Assembly: GCA_027422505.1 (NCBI GenBank)
Contig: JAPQWV010000028.1
Span: 4,306,001-4,370,000, forward strand
Direction of reading: 5' to 3'
Source of the DNA: Craterostigma plantagineum
Lineage: Eukaryota > Streptophyta > Magnoliopsida > Lamiales > Linderniaceae
DNA length: 64,000 bases
Part shown: one piece after another, positions 23,195 to 35,465 of the stretch
How positions within the stretch are numbered: the stretch's first letter is position 1
How the letters are laid out: each line of letters begins with the position of its first letter
The notes under the pieces: model-generated
The model's database searches: none
Told to the model about the DNA's origin: nothing
Seen by the model: the letters and a program-made list of their open reading frames with translations, nothing else
Made by a program: the position numbers and the translations under genes

Positions 23195-25010
23195 ATGCCG
23201 GTTGGAATAACTCGGGGTATCGATTTCTTCGATTCCATGATCTACTTGCATCCTATTAAGGTAGGATTTATTCCCACCTTCATTATACAATTTAGGCGAC
23301 ACATCTAAATGTGTGACCATGTTTTCTAGGATCTAAGTCCATATTCTTTCGTGGATTTTCTTCTTCTTCTAGGCTTACTTATTCTTATTTCCATCACGCT
23401 TTCGCTGCGCAATCTTGGCATAGTTGAAAAAAATGTGGTATTATAGGTAAATTATTCCAGTTTCCAAAAAGTTCACTAGAACTTTCCAACCCACGGAAAC
23501 TAGTTTTGTCCCGCAATTTGCGAAAACTTATTAAATAACGAAAACTATTCTTACCCATGCCCGAAAACTTAAAATTCGCAGAAAACTTTCAGAACATCCG
23601 AAAAATATATATAAACCGAAAACTTTACACCCCTATACTGAAAACTTTTATAATTAAATGGTACCAAAAACTTTCTTGAGTTGTGTCGAAATCATACAAA
23701 TACCAAATTATTCAGTTGTTGAAAACCCTAATTTTGCCGAATACATAATATTGCCAAGAACTTCTAGAAAATGCAAATACTTAGATATTCAATATTTTTT
23801 TTTTTTTTCAAATCTCCAACATACAAATGCCGAAATCTCCACTGAATTCTACCAAAAAAACTTTATTGCCGAAAGTTTAATTAAACTTGTCGAAAGCTTG
23901 CCTAATGTGGCGAAACCTAGATATTAGGTAGCATCGGAAATATATATTAATCACTTATTAATATACCGAAAACTATTATATACTTAACAGTTAGCCGAAA
24001 CTTCGCCGACACTATTATATTGCAACTCATTAAGTATTTCCACCCTAGTTCTAATACCGACGACTATTTGTTCAAGTACTAATACCTACTTAACCCAATT
24101 ATTTCAGACATCTGAAAGTTAATCTTAACACCTAAGTCACGAAGAGGATATTATATGATTCACCTTGAACATGTATATAAATCACATAAGCCACAAAAAT
24201 TTACAGATAATTGTCACTTAAGTCACTGTTAACATAACATATACCAAATCACGTAAATCACATTGACACAAGAATCATGTAAGTCACAAAGTTCGCATTT
24301 CCCAAACCTTCGTCATTCACTAACCCTTAATCTACTAAATTATTTCAAAGTTTATTACATGTATCTGCCGAAAACATACAAGCTAAATTACTGTCCTCGT
24401 ATTCTTATATCGAAATATCTCATAAACTAATCATATATCACCCAAACCATGAGAACTATACTTCTATTCTTCAATTGTTTCAACAGTTGTCTCAACTTAC
24501 ATACAATACTTATGATATACCTAGAATGATATATTCAATTTAACTTTTAGGTTTATCCAACCCAAATAATACTTCCAATTTCATAAACAACTATTAAACA
24601 TCATATAAACCACATATGCCACATAAGTCACGAGCAGATCAAATAAATATCACGTAATTCATCTTAAACAAATGAAGTCATGTAACTTCATATAATTCAT
24701 CTTAAGCACACATTAAAATCATATAAGTTATATGCCATGTAACTTCACATAGTTTCAGTTAATTCGTGTATTTCGCACATGATACTGAAACTTATTACAT
24801 TCAAAATATATTTACGGGTTGTAGATGATAAATTCATCTATATGCTCTATCCTTTCTTTAATCCTTTCTACAATGATCTATCGTCATTCATAAAAAGCGC
24901 ATTTAAAATAACACGTAATCACATACTCAAGTATTAAACTTACAGGCCAGGCTGGTTCTCCAGGCTTTTGAGCGGCAGTACATGGAAAGTCTTCAGAATC
25001 TAAAGCCTAC
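23195..25010 (-). other. Coding-free internal region
   Basis: No gag, protease, RT or integrase was recognised on either strand. Near 23195-23225 a few residual codons resemble the tail of pol. The remainder is A/T-rich with scattered repeats of CCGAAAACTT (about 23460-24000) and CACATAAGTCACG-like strings (about 24100-24800). It probably carries only packaging and replication signals. Confidence 0.75.
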
Positions 25011-25022
25011 GCTCTGATACCA
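25011..25022 (-). promoter_or_regulatory. Primer-binding site, tRNA-Met type
   Basis: On the minus strand TGGTATCAGAGC follows the 5' LTR end after 2 nt. This is the standard plant LTR-element primer site, complementary to the 3' end of initiator tRNA-Met. Confidence 0.95.
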
Positions 25023-25024
25023 CC

Positions 25025-27857
25025 TGTGGCGACCCTACTTTTCTAATTAGGATTAGAGGCGGATTTCCGCAACGTAAGCCGCGGAAGGCCCTCTAATTAA
25101 AACTTTTTCCTAAAATAATATATACTAATATAAAAATCCGTCTACATTGTTATCTCTGTACATGGGCCGAAGCCCCAAAATATCAAAAGAACGAAAAGTC
25201 CTAAAGCCGCTCCACAGGTCTTCATCCATGTACCGCACCGCCCTCAAAAGTCCGTGGAGCATCGCCACCAGCCGCCTTAGTCTCGACGCGTATCGGCGTC
25301 AGACTCAGTACCTACAACACGTAAACACTGAGCAATTTGCCCAGTAGGTGAATAAAATGCATGTATGCAAGTGTGCACTCTACCCCAATCCCAATTTCTC
25401 ACGACATGATACAATGCACACTCTTTCTTTTTCCACATTTCTATTTCGCACAATACAGGGCCCTAGGTTAGGCTCGACACCTCCGCGCGCAATAGACTAC
25501 TGGGAGGCCACCCCCAAGTCTCGCGGCGAGCTACGCCGGTAGTGCACTGATCGATCACGTCAATGGCCTCCTACCAGGTCGTATATCTCCCGCACCAATC
25601 AAAAATCCCATCCGGCAGTATGCACCTCGAATCGATCACGTCCGAGTAGACAGATCGATCACGTCTGTCTCCGCCAGGTGCCCAATGAGCCCAACCTCGA
25701 CTCCTCTAAGAGTCGCCAATCACAAACATCTCATTCTACCCCGTACGTCAATATCTCATATCCTACCGTCACACCACGGTATAATCATCTCTCGCCCTAA
25801 CATGATATGCACGTGCCATGCATATAAAAATATCATAAAACATGATTATAAAAAACGTACGTAAAACAGGTAAAACTCGTAAATCACGTAAGTCACGTAA
25901 GTCACGAAAATCATCGAATCACATGAAAACACATAATTCACAGATGTGTTTACGCATTGTAGATGGATGATCCACCTACCTGTCCTCCCGCTAAAGTTAT
26001 TCGCGATATCTGGTGGATTCTTAATCTCGGACCTCTGAATATATAAAATTATTAGTATATGTTCTAGTTCTGGAGCTTCTTAAAGTCTAAGTAACGAGAA
26101 CCCTAAAAATCCCAAAAACCCTAAATTCCAGAAAACTTTTGTAACCTAGCCAAAACTTTACAAACTGTACCAAAAGGTAAATCATCATGCCGAAAACCCT
26201 AAAAAAAAGGAATTCGTATTCTATCAATATCAGTTTCGAAAATCATTCCTAACCATAATGTGGTACACCCTAAGAAGCTCGCATTCTCAAGACATCAAAT
26301 AAATACTTATGAACTTAAATCAAAATTCTAGGGTTTTAATCTCTGTTCTAAAACCAAAAACTATCCCTGAAAAACATCAGCGTGCACCTAACGTGACAAA
26401 CCGAAAATATGGACTTTAAAATCTAACTTATACAGTCATATAACATCATATCCAATCAACAATTAGTACTTAAGATGGCTAACTCATGGACCTAAGATTC
26501 CGTAACATAATCATCACGAAAGCTTCCTAGAATTTATCCTAACCACCCATTTAAAGTCACGTAACTCATTTGACATCCCATAAATCATATATATATATAT
26601 ATATGTACCATATAGATCATATAATACTTTGGACACATACATATAAAACACTGAGACTATTTCTCAATATCAATATTGCCGAGACTTTAGAATACCTAGA
26701 GTCTTAAACCACCAAAAACCTTACTAAAGATAACCGAACCCTAAATGAAAATACACTACCCAAATCACATATTCATATTTCGAAACTTCACATAACTAAC
26801 CCACATCCACACGAAATATTATAACAACATCAGCATATGTGAAAAAAATTGCCTTAGTCACGAAAACTTCAATTAAGCATCACATTTTATATAGATTAAA
26901 TGACATCGTAACTGGAAGTATTCCTCATGTGCCAATGGCTTAACACCAAAAAGTAATTGTGTTGTAAACCCTCACACCACGGAACTTAAACTTAACGAAA
27001 CTAAGTATAGAAAATTCTTAACTACTTAAGTATCATATACCTTAAGCACATCAATTGATAAAATAATAATTAATCATAGGTCTTGAATTCACGGTTGTTT
27101 CACCATCGGAACTTACAAACATGTATGATTACGAACTTATACGTAACTTAATTCCAAAATCCAAGTTCTATGTCTAACATGCTTACTACTTCATCTTATC
27201 CACTTAATTGTATATAAAGCATATAACTATAAGCACAGATCGAGGTAACTCTAACTTTTTGAAACATATATAACATTGTAGACACATAAATGTTACGTAA
27301 ATCTCCTAGAACATGATTTTAAAATAAGCATGAGTATATTCACGTAGGGTAGATGGGAGTTTACCTTTCTCTTTTTGAAATTTTGATTTCGAATTGTTAA
27401 AGATCCTAGGTTTTACTGAAATCTCTCTTTTACTCTTCCTTTGTATTCGTACGTAGTTGGTGATGGTTTTTGCTTAGTGAAGGCCTTATCTCACTTGGTT
27501 AGATATACATGGAACACCTTGAAAGTAGCGAATGATTTGATAATGAGGTGATGAGGTAATGACGTGACTTACCTATATCTTAAGGAACCTCTTGTTTAAA
27601 TTGGGCTTTAATATGTTATTTAAGCATTTGGGCCTTTTAATCATTTTGGTCATTATTTAAAAACTTATTTGGGCCATACTTTCAATCCAGCCCAAAATTA
27701 TTATTATTCACTTGGGTTCGGTTCTTAAATGAGGCCCGTTGAAATACTTTCCGGGATTATTTTATTATTTTGGTTTCATCCGAAGTTTTGATATTTTCTT
27801 CGTTAATTATCTTGAAATTTCCTATCGTAATTCTACTTTAAAGTTGCGGGTATTACA
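25025..27857 (-). repeat. 5' LTR (2833 bp) of the non-autonomous element
   Basis: Same termini as the 3' LTR and co-linear along its whole length. The shorter AT dinucleotide run at about 26587-26604 explains part of the length difference. Confidence 0.95.
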
Positions 27858-27862
27858 CTTTC
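27858..27862. repeat. Target-site duplication (right), CTTTC
   Basis: Second copy of the 5-bp duplication. Copia coding sequence resumes directly afterwards. Confidence 0.95.
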
Positions 27863-28332
27863 TCAACGGCGTACTTAAAGAAGAAGTCTATGTCGCTCAG
27901 CCAGACGGCTTCGTTGATCAAGAACATCCCGATCACGTCTATCGATTGGATAAAGCTCTATTCGGCCTAAAACAAGCCCCACGTGCTTGGTATGATGTCT
28001 TGAGTGACTTCCTCGTAATGTCTGGATTTATTCGAGGAACAATCGATACGACCCTCTTCATCAAATGGCAAGACAAGGATCTGATGGTCGTTCAAGTTTA
28101 CGTCGACGACATCATTTTCGGTTCAACAAATCCACAGCTTTGCAAAAAGTTTCGAGATCTCATGAAGAGTAAATTCGAAATGAGCCACGTGGGAGAGATG
28201 CAATTCTTCTTAGGACTACAAGTCAGGCAGCTCGATGATGGGATATTTATCAGTCAAACCAAATACAGTAAGGACATCCTGAAAATGTTCCATCAATGAT
28301 CAGAGCAAGCCTCTCAGCACTCCCATGTCATG
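27863..28332 (+). pseudogene. pol: Copia RT, left inverted arm, part 2
   Basis: It continues the RT interrupted at 20313: [37 protein letters not shown] and the catalytic box [11 protein letters not shown], then [21 protein letters not shown] 1-nt insertion relative to the other arm gives a stop after KMFHQ at about 28297. The copia homology ends at about 28332, the centre of the palindrome. Confidence 0.9.
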
Positions 28333-28368
28333 ACATCCTGAAAAAGTGAGGTAGAGATGAGATCCAAA
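28333..28368. other. Centre (spacer) of the 1.93-kb inverted copia duplication
   Basis: The left arm ends CATGTCATG (28324-28332) and the right arm begins CATGACATG (28369-28377), leaving 36 nt between them. The spacer contains a short copy of ACATCCTGAAAAAG, also found in both arms (about 28274-28286 and, inverted, 28412-28426). Confidence 0.85.
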
Positions 28369-28417
28369 CATGACATGTGGGTGCTGAGAGGCTTGCTCTG
28401 ATCTTGATGGAACTTTT

Positions 28418-31002
28418 TCAGGATGTCCTTAATGTATTTGGTTTGACTGATAAATATCCCATCATCGAGCTGCCTGCTTGTAGTCCTAGGAAGAATTGCA
28501 TCTCTCCCATATGGCTCGTTTCGAATTTACTCTTCATGAGATCTCGAAACTTTTTGCAAAGCTGTGGATTTGTTGAACCGAAAATGATGTCGTCGACGTA
28601 AACTTGAACGACCATCAGATCCTTGTCATGCCATTTGATGAAGAGGGTCGTATCGCTTGTTCCTCGAATAAATCCAGACATTACGAGGAAGTCACTCAAG
28701 ACATCATACCAAGCACGTGGGGCTTGTTTTAGGCCGTATAGAGCTTTATCCAATCGATAGACGTGATCGGGATGTTCTTGATCAACGCAGCTGTCTGGCT
28801 GAGCGACATAGACTTCTTCTTTAAGTACGCCGTTGAGAAGGCGGTTTTAACGTCCATTTGATAGACCTTGAAGGCTTTATGAGCCGCGTAAGCCAATAAG
28901 AGACGAATGGCTTCAATCCGGGCAACATGAGCATACGTTTCGTCGTAATCAATGTCTTCACGTTGGTTGTATCCCTTTGCAACTAATCGTGCTTTGTTCC
29001 GGATCACTTCACCATCTTGATTCTTTTTGTTCTTAAATACCCATTTTGTCCCTATGATAGTTTTCCCATGCGGATGGGGTACTAATTTCCACACTTGAAG
29101 ACGTTCGATGGTTGATTTCCTCTTGCATTGCAATTATCGAATCCGGGTCTTGTAGTGCGTCTACTACCTTAGTAGGCTCGTTTTGGCTTAAAAAGCAGCT
29201 GAAAAGACTGTGTTGATGTCGTGTACTTACTCCGCTCGAAGGATCGCCAATTATCTGATCAACTGGATGAGCTCTAGTCCACCGGCGCTCATGTGGCAAA
29301 GCTGAAGATGATGCATCAGCCATTTGTGGGTCTAGATTTCCAACGATCTCCGATTGTTCATTCGTGTGAGGAAGTTCCAAATCTGTACTGGGTGGGAGCG
29401 ACTCTGATGATTCTTCCTCAACACCCATGGGAGGTTCTTAATTGTTCTATGGCAAATATGAATCGGGTGAGGTAGGGGACTGTGGAAGAACTTGGTACAT
29501 CAGCCACGTCGGGTGTAGGATTGACGGTGACTGGCGGATGTAGAGACTCAAAGAGAGAATCCAAGTCTTCTAACACAATTCTTAGAGCTTCGTCTGCCGG
29601 TGATTGCTGAGTTGTTGCCATCTTCTGTTGGTTTTGTGCCAACACACCAGTAAAAACGGGTTCTGAGATGTTGTCTTCAGAAGCCAACGGGTTGAGCACG
29701 GGTCCTGAACTATTTTGTTCAGAAGCCATCTCGTTCACTTCGTGAAAAGTGACGTTATAGCTTTCCTTAATCGTGCGGTTGGACTTGATGTATACTCGGT
29801 ACGCTTTTGATGTTGAAGAATACCCGACGAAAGTTGCTTCGAATGCTTTAGGGTCGAACTTTGCACGTTGCTCTCTGTCATTCGCCACAAATCACTTGCA
29901 CCCAAAGACTTTAAAGAATGAGATGTTGGTCTCTTATTTACAATCTCGTACGGAGTCTTGTTGAATCGTTTGTGAACCACCATCCTGTTTTGGGTAAAAC
30001 AGGCGGTATTTCAGCCCGAAGAAAGTGCGGAAGGCCGGAATCGATCAGCATTGTACGAGCGGCCTCCACTAGGGTTCTGTTTTTCCTTTCAACAACTCCA
30101 TTTTGTTGAGGTGTTTTTGCGGCTGAAAATTGTTGACTAATTCCAAGTTTCTGATAAAACTCACTGAGATATTTATTCTTGAACTCAGTGCCTTTGTCTG
30201 TCCGAATAACTTGAATAGTCTGTTGCAGCGGATTCTGAATTGTGTTCACAAAGTTAATAATCAAGTCCCATGTCTCATCTTTGGTTCGGAGAAACTTAGT
30301 CCAAGTGTAGCGAGAGAAGTCATCGACGATCACTAGTACGTACTTACGTCCCTGGATACTCTGTGTCTGCATTGGCCCACAGAGGTCCATGTGGATTAGT
30401 TCCAATGGACGAGAGGTAGACGCAATTTGCTTGACATGATGAGTCGCTCGCTTCATTTTTCCTAATTGACATGCCGAACATTGATGCTCCTTTTGTAGTA
30501 GTATAGTTGGAAGACCGTGAACCAACTTTTTCGTAGAGAGGCGTTGGAGAGCTTTCATATTCAGATGAGACATCCGTTGATGCCATAAGCTGTTCCTCTG
30601 AATCACAGTCTGAGAGATGAGGCATACAGCTGTCGAGGGACGCACGGTCGTCAGGTTGATCGTGTAAAGATTTGATTTCCGAAGTCCGTAGAGTAGTTCT
30701 GTGTCCTGACTGTCCAAAATTCTGCACCGGTCAGCGTGAAAGACCACTTGAAATCCTTTATCGCAGAATTGGCCAATGCTGAACAAGTTATGGCGGAGTC
30801 CTTTGACGTAGGAGACATCTTTTATCGTCAGATTTTCCAAAATGATATCCCCACATCCAAGAATGGGAGCTGAGTCATTGTTTTCGAATCTGACTTTGCC
30901 ACTTGGTCGGTATTTGTAGTTGCTCAGCAGCTTTTGTTTTCCAGTCATGTGTGTGGAGCAACCAGAGTCGAGGTACCACACATGATGGATCTGCAAAAAC
31001 AA
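28418..31002 (-). pseudogene. pol: Copia pol: protease, integrase, RT (right inverted arm and beyond)
   Basis: 31002-29938 is open and holds the protease active site (YLDSGCSTHMTG), the pre-integrase zinc region (LWHQRMSHLNMKAL with CSACQLGKMKR) and the integrase core (DLCGPMQT, VLVIVDDFSRYTW, RTDKGTEFKNKYL, TPQQNGVVERKNRTL), so the catalytic D-D-E context is present. Frames then break near 29960, 29880, 29430, 29130 and 28750. Later pieces give the integrase C-terminus (ATFVGYSSTSKAYRVY), linker, and RT from IIGTKWVF to the catalytic [11 protein letters not shown] and FFLGLQ. Positions 28369-30296 match the left arm in reverse. It is decayed but the domains are easy to read. Confidence 0.9.
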
Positions 31003-31003
31003 G

Positions 31004-33981
31004 TTAGAGAGCTTTAGGTACCCACTTAAGCATGGGTCCTCTCAGATTAGCAGATTTAGTTTTAGGTTCAGATATGATTCCTAAATTACTACTTGAGGGA
31101 GTTTTAATAACCCATATCACTTTCGGAGAAGTGGGTTTGGGTGTTGCCTCTTTAGGTGACTTGGCCTTTTCGGCTTTTGTCGTTCTAGGCGGAGATTTAG
31201 GAACCCATTTGGGTTGAACCTTGCAGGGAAGGTTAATTTCAGCACGTACAAATGCTTTGGTAGGCTTGTCTGAGGAAAAGATCTTTTCTTTTGATAATCT
31301 CCTAAGGTGCTTGGGGGACTCAATCTTTACGGGATACCTTAGGTGAGTACATGCATGTATAGCGCCATAAGCTTTCTTTATGGCTGGATCTTGTTTCCTA
31401 CGGGCTTTCCTAGTGGCATTTGTTTCAGAATGATTATCTTTAATTTGTGAGGGTAGAGCGTATTTCGTAGTTGTTGCTCCTAAAGGTAATAGGCTGAAGA
31501 GTACATGTAGAAGCAATTATGCGAAGAGAAGAAATGGCTCTTTTATGTTTTCGAGTGTCATTTATTTGTACAGAAGGAGTAACATTCTTAGTCATACTCA
31601 AATCTACTAGCTCCTTCTTAATACTAGACACTCTCGCCTTCGGTACTAGTGCTTGTTCTACGCTCCCTGTAGACGTAGGTAAATTAGATTTAGTCTTAGC
31701 ATTCATAACAGAATTATCAATGCACTTTTGATCTTTCGAAGGTGATTTTTTCGATTTTCACGCTTTTCATAATAGCATGAGAGGTAGTTCGGGAGGATGA
31801 GGAAGCTTTGAGATTTTCCATCTCTTTTAAGAACTTCTTTTCAGCTTCGAAATTCTCTCTTTCTTTACCTAATTTCGCTTGAGATTCCTTTATCTGTTTT
31901 ACTATAGGAGGTTTATAGAGAGAATTTTTATAATGAACGTCTTTGACTTCCTCGTAGTGTATTTGAGATTCAGGAGGTAGAACTTGAACTAAATCACAGA
32001 CGGATGTTAAGGATGGTTTCATATTTCTGTCTCTTTCATTTAGTTCTGTGTAGTCGTAAGGGAATTCAGGCCCATGTGAGGCTCTTCTCTTGGATGAGTC
32101 TAAAGTACTTTGTTTTGTCGCTTTAGTAAAATCTCTAAGAGAGGTTACTCCTAAACCCATGTTCTTAATATCATATACTTCCTTTTTCCGTAGAACACGT
32201 GGGTTAGTGAAACCTATGCCTTCTATTGGATTATAGAACTCTATATCCTTGGGCTGGTTTAGAAATATCGTCTGTTCAGATTGTCCCCTACGCGTAAGAA
32301 GATCATCTAATTTCTTAATTTTCGCAGCATAACTTCTTACCTTAGTATTAGATATTTCTAACTGAGCTTCTAAGTTGGTGATCTTAGTGGTAGCTTCGGT
32401 TATCCTACAATTTAGGGTGGCTTTCTCATTGAGATTCCTAACCAAGCAATTGTAGTTATTTGCTAGCCTATCTTCTAACTCCTTAATCTTTTCGCTATGC
32501 TGTCCTATTTGAGGTTGACTAGTCTCGCTAGACGTAGGCTCTTAGTAAGTTCTTCTATTTTAGCAATAGAGCTTCTAAGTTCTGACTCGAGACTATTTAT
32601 CTTCTCCTGAGACCTAGAAAGTTTATCATCTACTTCCTTAATAGTTTTCTGCTCACGTTTCGTGTTAGCATATTGTTTCTGATATGACTCTAACATGGTC
32701 GATAATGTGGAAGAAGAGTCTACCTCTTGTGATGAGGTGGACCCGCCATCTTCGTCAGTTTGATTCGATGTTTCGGCGTCACTGTCGTTATCAAGGCGTG
32801 CCATGAGGGCAAGATTCTCGTCTCCAGAACTAACGTGTCTTCAAGCCAGTGGTCCTGCTCTGCCATGAGGGCTACACCTGCTTCCTTCTTCTTCGTGAGT
32901 TGAAGCTTCTTGGAGTAGTAATTAGCATCTCTTTTCTTGGGAAGAGTGCATTCTCTGGCAAAATGACCAGGCTTGCCACAGTTGAAACACTTGTTGGGCT
33001 CTGTAGTGTTCTTGACTTCGGAGCTCTCTGGTGCATTTTCCTTGTTCTTAGAGCTTGAGGTCCGAAGTCTGTTGGCCGAGGATGAGGACTTCTTCTTGAA
33101 GTATTTCTTGCTCATCATTTTCCAATTAAAGCCAACTGCTTCCCTAGTGCTTTCATTGTTGGCTCGGCGTCTGATTCTGAATCTTCTTCCGACTCGGATG
33201 ATGAGAGAGGCCTAACGATCTTCTCTTTGCGAGGCTTTGTTCCACGCTTCTCTGAGACTAGAGCAACGGTGTGTTCAACCTGCTTGCCCTTCTGCTCTCT
33301 CTGAGTCTCACAAACATCTTCCCCGTGTTGGGCGAGATTATCAAATACTGCATGGATATCCAACTCCTCCAGATCTTTGTTTTGTCTAATTTGAGTGGAT
33401 ATCTTTTTCCAGTCCGAGGACAGAGAGGATAGAAATCTGATATTTGTTTTCATGTTTGTTTTCGAGATTTCTATCTTCCTCATCTCGTTTAGAAGAGTGA
33501 GGTATCTTTGGTATGCATCATAGAGGCTCTCCTCCGGCTTGGCTTTGAAGGAGTCATAAGTAGTGAGAATATTCGCCTTTTTGGCCTTGATGCCTACTTC
33601 CGTCCTTTGCATCATCCTATGCAACTCATCACACATTTCCTGAGCGGTTGGAAGGCTGTCTATCTGTCTATAGATGTCGTTGGGGATGCCTTGCATGAGT
33701 GTGTTCATGGCTATCAGATCTGCCTTAGCACGGGCCCTTTCCTCAATGGTGTATTCTCTAGGTTCCTTTAGTCTCCTAGTAGCGGGAATTTAAGGAGTAA
33801 CCGTGTCATCACCGGCTACGTTGACCCAGAACTTTGCAGGTCCCTCTTCAAGTGACTGCAATAAATTTTCGGCTTGATCTTTCAGAGCTATGAAGTTTAG
33901 GAAGCGGCTTCTCCATACTGTATATTCGCCGCGTTGCACGATTGGCGGACGGTTGTCGTTTCCTAGTGAGTATGCATCCAT
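31004..33981 (-). pseudogene. gag: Copia gag with long coiled-coil extension
   Basis: It starts at the ATG at 33981 (MDAYSLGNDNRPPIVQ, WRSRFLNF). 33708-33115 holds the copia gag core (TAQEMCDELHRMM, LTTYDSFKAKPEESLYD, FLSSLSSDWKKI). 33118-32720 carries the knuckle CFNCGKPGHFAREC. Next come about 360 residues of heptad-like Lys/Glu/Leu-rich sequence (32804-32505 and 32445-31717, e.g. SLESELRSSIAKIEELTKSL). A basic Lys/Pro-rich segment (31516-31004) leads to the protease. Several frame breaks separate the pieces. At nearly 3 kb this gag region is much longer than a simple copia gag (roughly 300-450 residues). The coiled coil may serve particle assembly or host-protein contact; that is inference. 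Confidence 0.8.
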
Positions 33982-35173
33982 CCTTCTTTTATTCCCTTTT
34001 TTTTGTTGACGAAGGATCTTCGTTTGTTGTTTTGATGGATTTGAATGATTTTGTGTGCTTCACAAGTAGTAAATTCGTTAGTAGCGTTTGATTCAAAAAT
34101 AATGAGAATTAATTTCGATTCAATCTTTAAAGTTTGATCGAAAATAATTTCTTCAATTTGAAAAGATGGTACTGTTTTCGCGCGTCAGATACTGTTCAAA
34201 AATTTTCGAGCGTAAATTATTTCGACTTGAACGTAATTTTACGTTGAAAAGTTATGTAAACAGTGAAATCAATCGTAAAATTATTGAGAGAAGTTTTGCG
34301 ATCGAAAAATTTTAAGCGTTGAAAAATATTGTTGACCAAAATCCACAAAGTAGATTTTATCACAAAGTAGATTTTATCAAAGGTTGACTCGAAAGATTGA
34401 CTAGTGTTTTCGAGCGTAAATTTCTTTAATTGATTTTGGTCGTTGAAGAACAGTACCCTAAGGAGTTTCTCGCTGAGTCAAATCTAATTGGTTGACCGAA
34501 AAATTTTACGAACGAGGAACAAATACATCTGACCGACTAAATTTTCGAAAGAAAAAAAATTTTGCGCGGGGGTCAAAATAGTCAATTCTCGTCAAAATTT
34601 AACGCTCGTAAATTTCTTTTAAATTCTTGACAGCAGCGACTTCAGTAACTAATCAGTATTCTAATTGAGCAAAATTTCTCGCACAGAGGTTTTTCGATCG
34701 AGAAATTAATTTCGATCGAAGACTTAGCGAGAAAAATTGAAATTCACAGTTTAAGCACAGAATATGATTTTAACACAGATTCAAGCAAATACGGGAAATT
34801 AATCGATGAAACTACAGGTATATGCTCGAAATAAGCTACTGAGTACTCACGAACAGAAGATTAAACATGTTTTGAAGCAAATGATAATCAATTTGACGAA
34901 AATAAAAACACGTTCATACCATTTTTGCATGAACAGTAATCTCACAGAATCAAAAATTCGACTATCATGATTCTGATTGCTACCGATCTAATCCTAATTG
35001 ATTAATACTACTTATGCGAGCACATAAACATTAAAATCAGATCAAATAAGCACAGAATTAAGACTGTTTGATCGAAATTCAACTTCGCGCCAAAACTGTT
35101 CTTCGACGGAACAGTGACAGAATAAAATTTTGATCAAATTCTAACAATTTTCGTTTCAAAACAGAACGAATCA
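33982..35173 (-). other. Untranslated leader of the copia element
   Basis: About 1.2 kb of A/T-rich sequence between primer site and gag start, with no open frame. TTGAC-containing strings and TTTTCGAGCG/ATTTTCGATCG strings recur (e.g. 34190-34620). One direct repeat, CACAAAGTAGATTTTATCA, occurs twice in tandem at about 34342-34379. It may contain the packaging signal. Confidence 0.65.
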
Positions 35174-35186
35174 GCTCTGATACCCA
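35174..35186 (-). promoter_or_regulatory. Primer-binding site (variant tRNA-Met type)
   Basis: On the minus strand TGGGTATCAGAGC follows the LTR end TGTGG (35189) by 2 nt. It has one extra G relative to the common TGGTATCAGAGC. Confidence 0.8.
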
Positions 35187-35188
35187 AT

Positions 35189-35460
35189 TGTGGTCCCCGT
35201 TTGTCAACTCAATCAATCCTAGGCATGAACTCTAAGGAAATCGATTATAATTATTGACATCGCAAGCATTAGTAGGCATCTCTAAGTCAATACTTCTTAG
35301 GAAATAACTATAAAGTAAATGCGAGACAGGATTTTTATAGAGGTTATATCCCCAACTGAGGTTTACTCCTCTCCTTGAGGTTTGCTCCTCAAGAGTTTAA
35401 CCAATCACTATAATCACCCCCCCTCCCCTTCCCCCCTCCTCTCTTAGGTACATTTTTATC
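35189..35460 (-). repeat. LTR end (R/U5 side) of the copia element
   Basis: It begins TGTGGTCCCCG next to the primer site. It contains two adjacent short hairpins: GAGG-tttact-CCTC and CTTGAGG (35374-35380) with CCTCAAG (35387-35393). A C-rich run follows at about 35417-35446. The outer boundary is not recognisable; a different copia element starts by 35466. The LTR is probably truncated. Confidence 0.55.
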
Positions 35461-35465
35461 TTCAT

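Larger units (their letters stand above)
20314..27857 (-). mobile_element. Complete non-autonomous Ty3/gypsy LTR element (7544 bp)
   Basis: On the minus strand it reads 5' LTR (27857-25025), primer site (25022-25011), a coding-free internal region of about 1.87 kb, polypurine tract (23176-23160) and 3' LTR (23159-20314). Both ends are TG...CA and are flanked by the 5-bp duplication CTTTC, so the boundaries are firm. The LTRs are nearly identical by eye, with scattered substitutions and a length difference in an AT dinucleotide run, so insertion was fairly recent. It interrupts a copia RT codon between TAF and the following NGV. Gag and pol are absent, so it must have been mobilised by a related Tekay-type element. 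PPT, hairpin and LTR tips match the autonomous-type elements at 40809-45645 and 51446-61900. Confidence 0.95.
28369..35460 (-). mobile_element. Ty1/copia element: 5' LTR end, leader, gag and most of pol
   Basis: On the minus strand the order is LTR (from about 35460 to 35189), primer site (35186-35174), leader (35173-33982), long gag (33981 to about 31004) and pol (31002-28418: protease, integrase, RT). RNase H and the 3' LTR are missing: the element turns back on itself at 28369, and the int-RT part is repeated in inverted orientation to the left. Lineage uncertain; the very long gag with coiled coils and the tRNA-Met primer site would suit a Sirevirus or a Tork-type relative. Confidence 0.85.
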
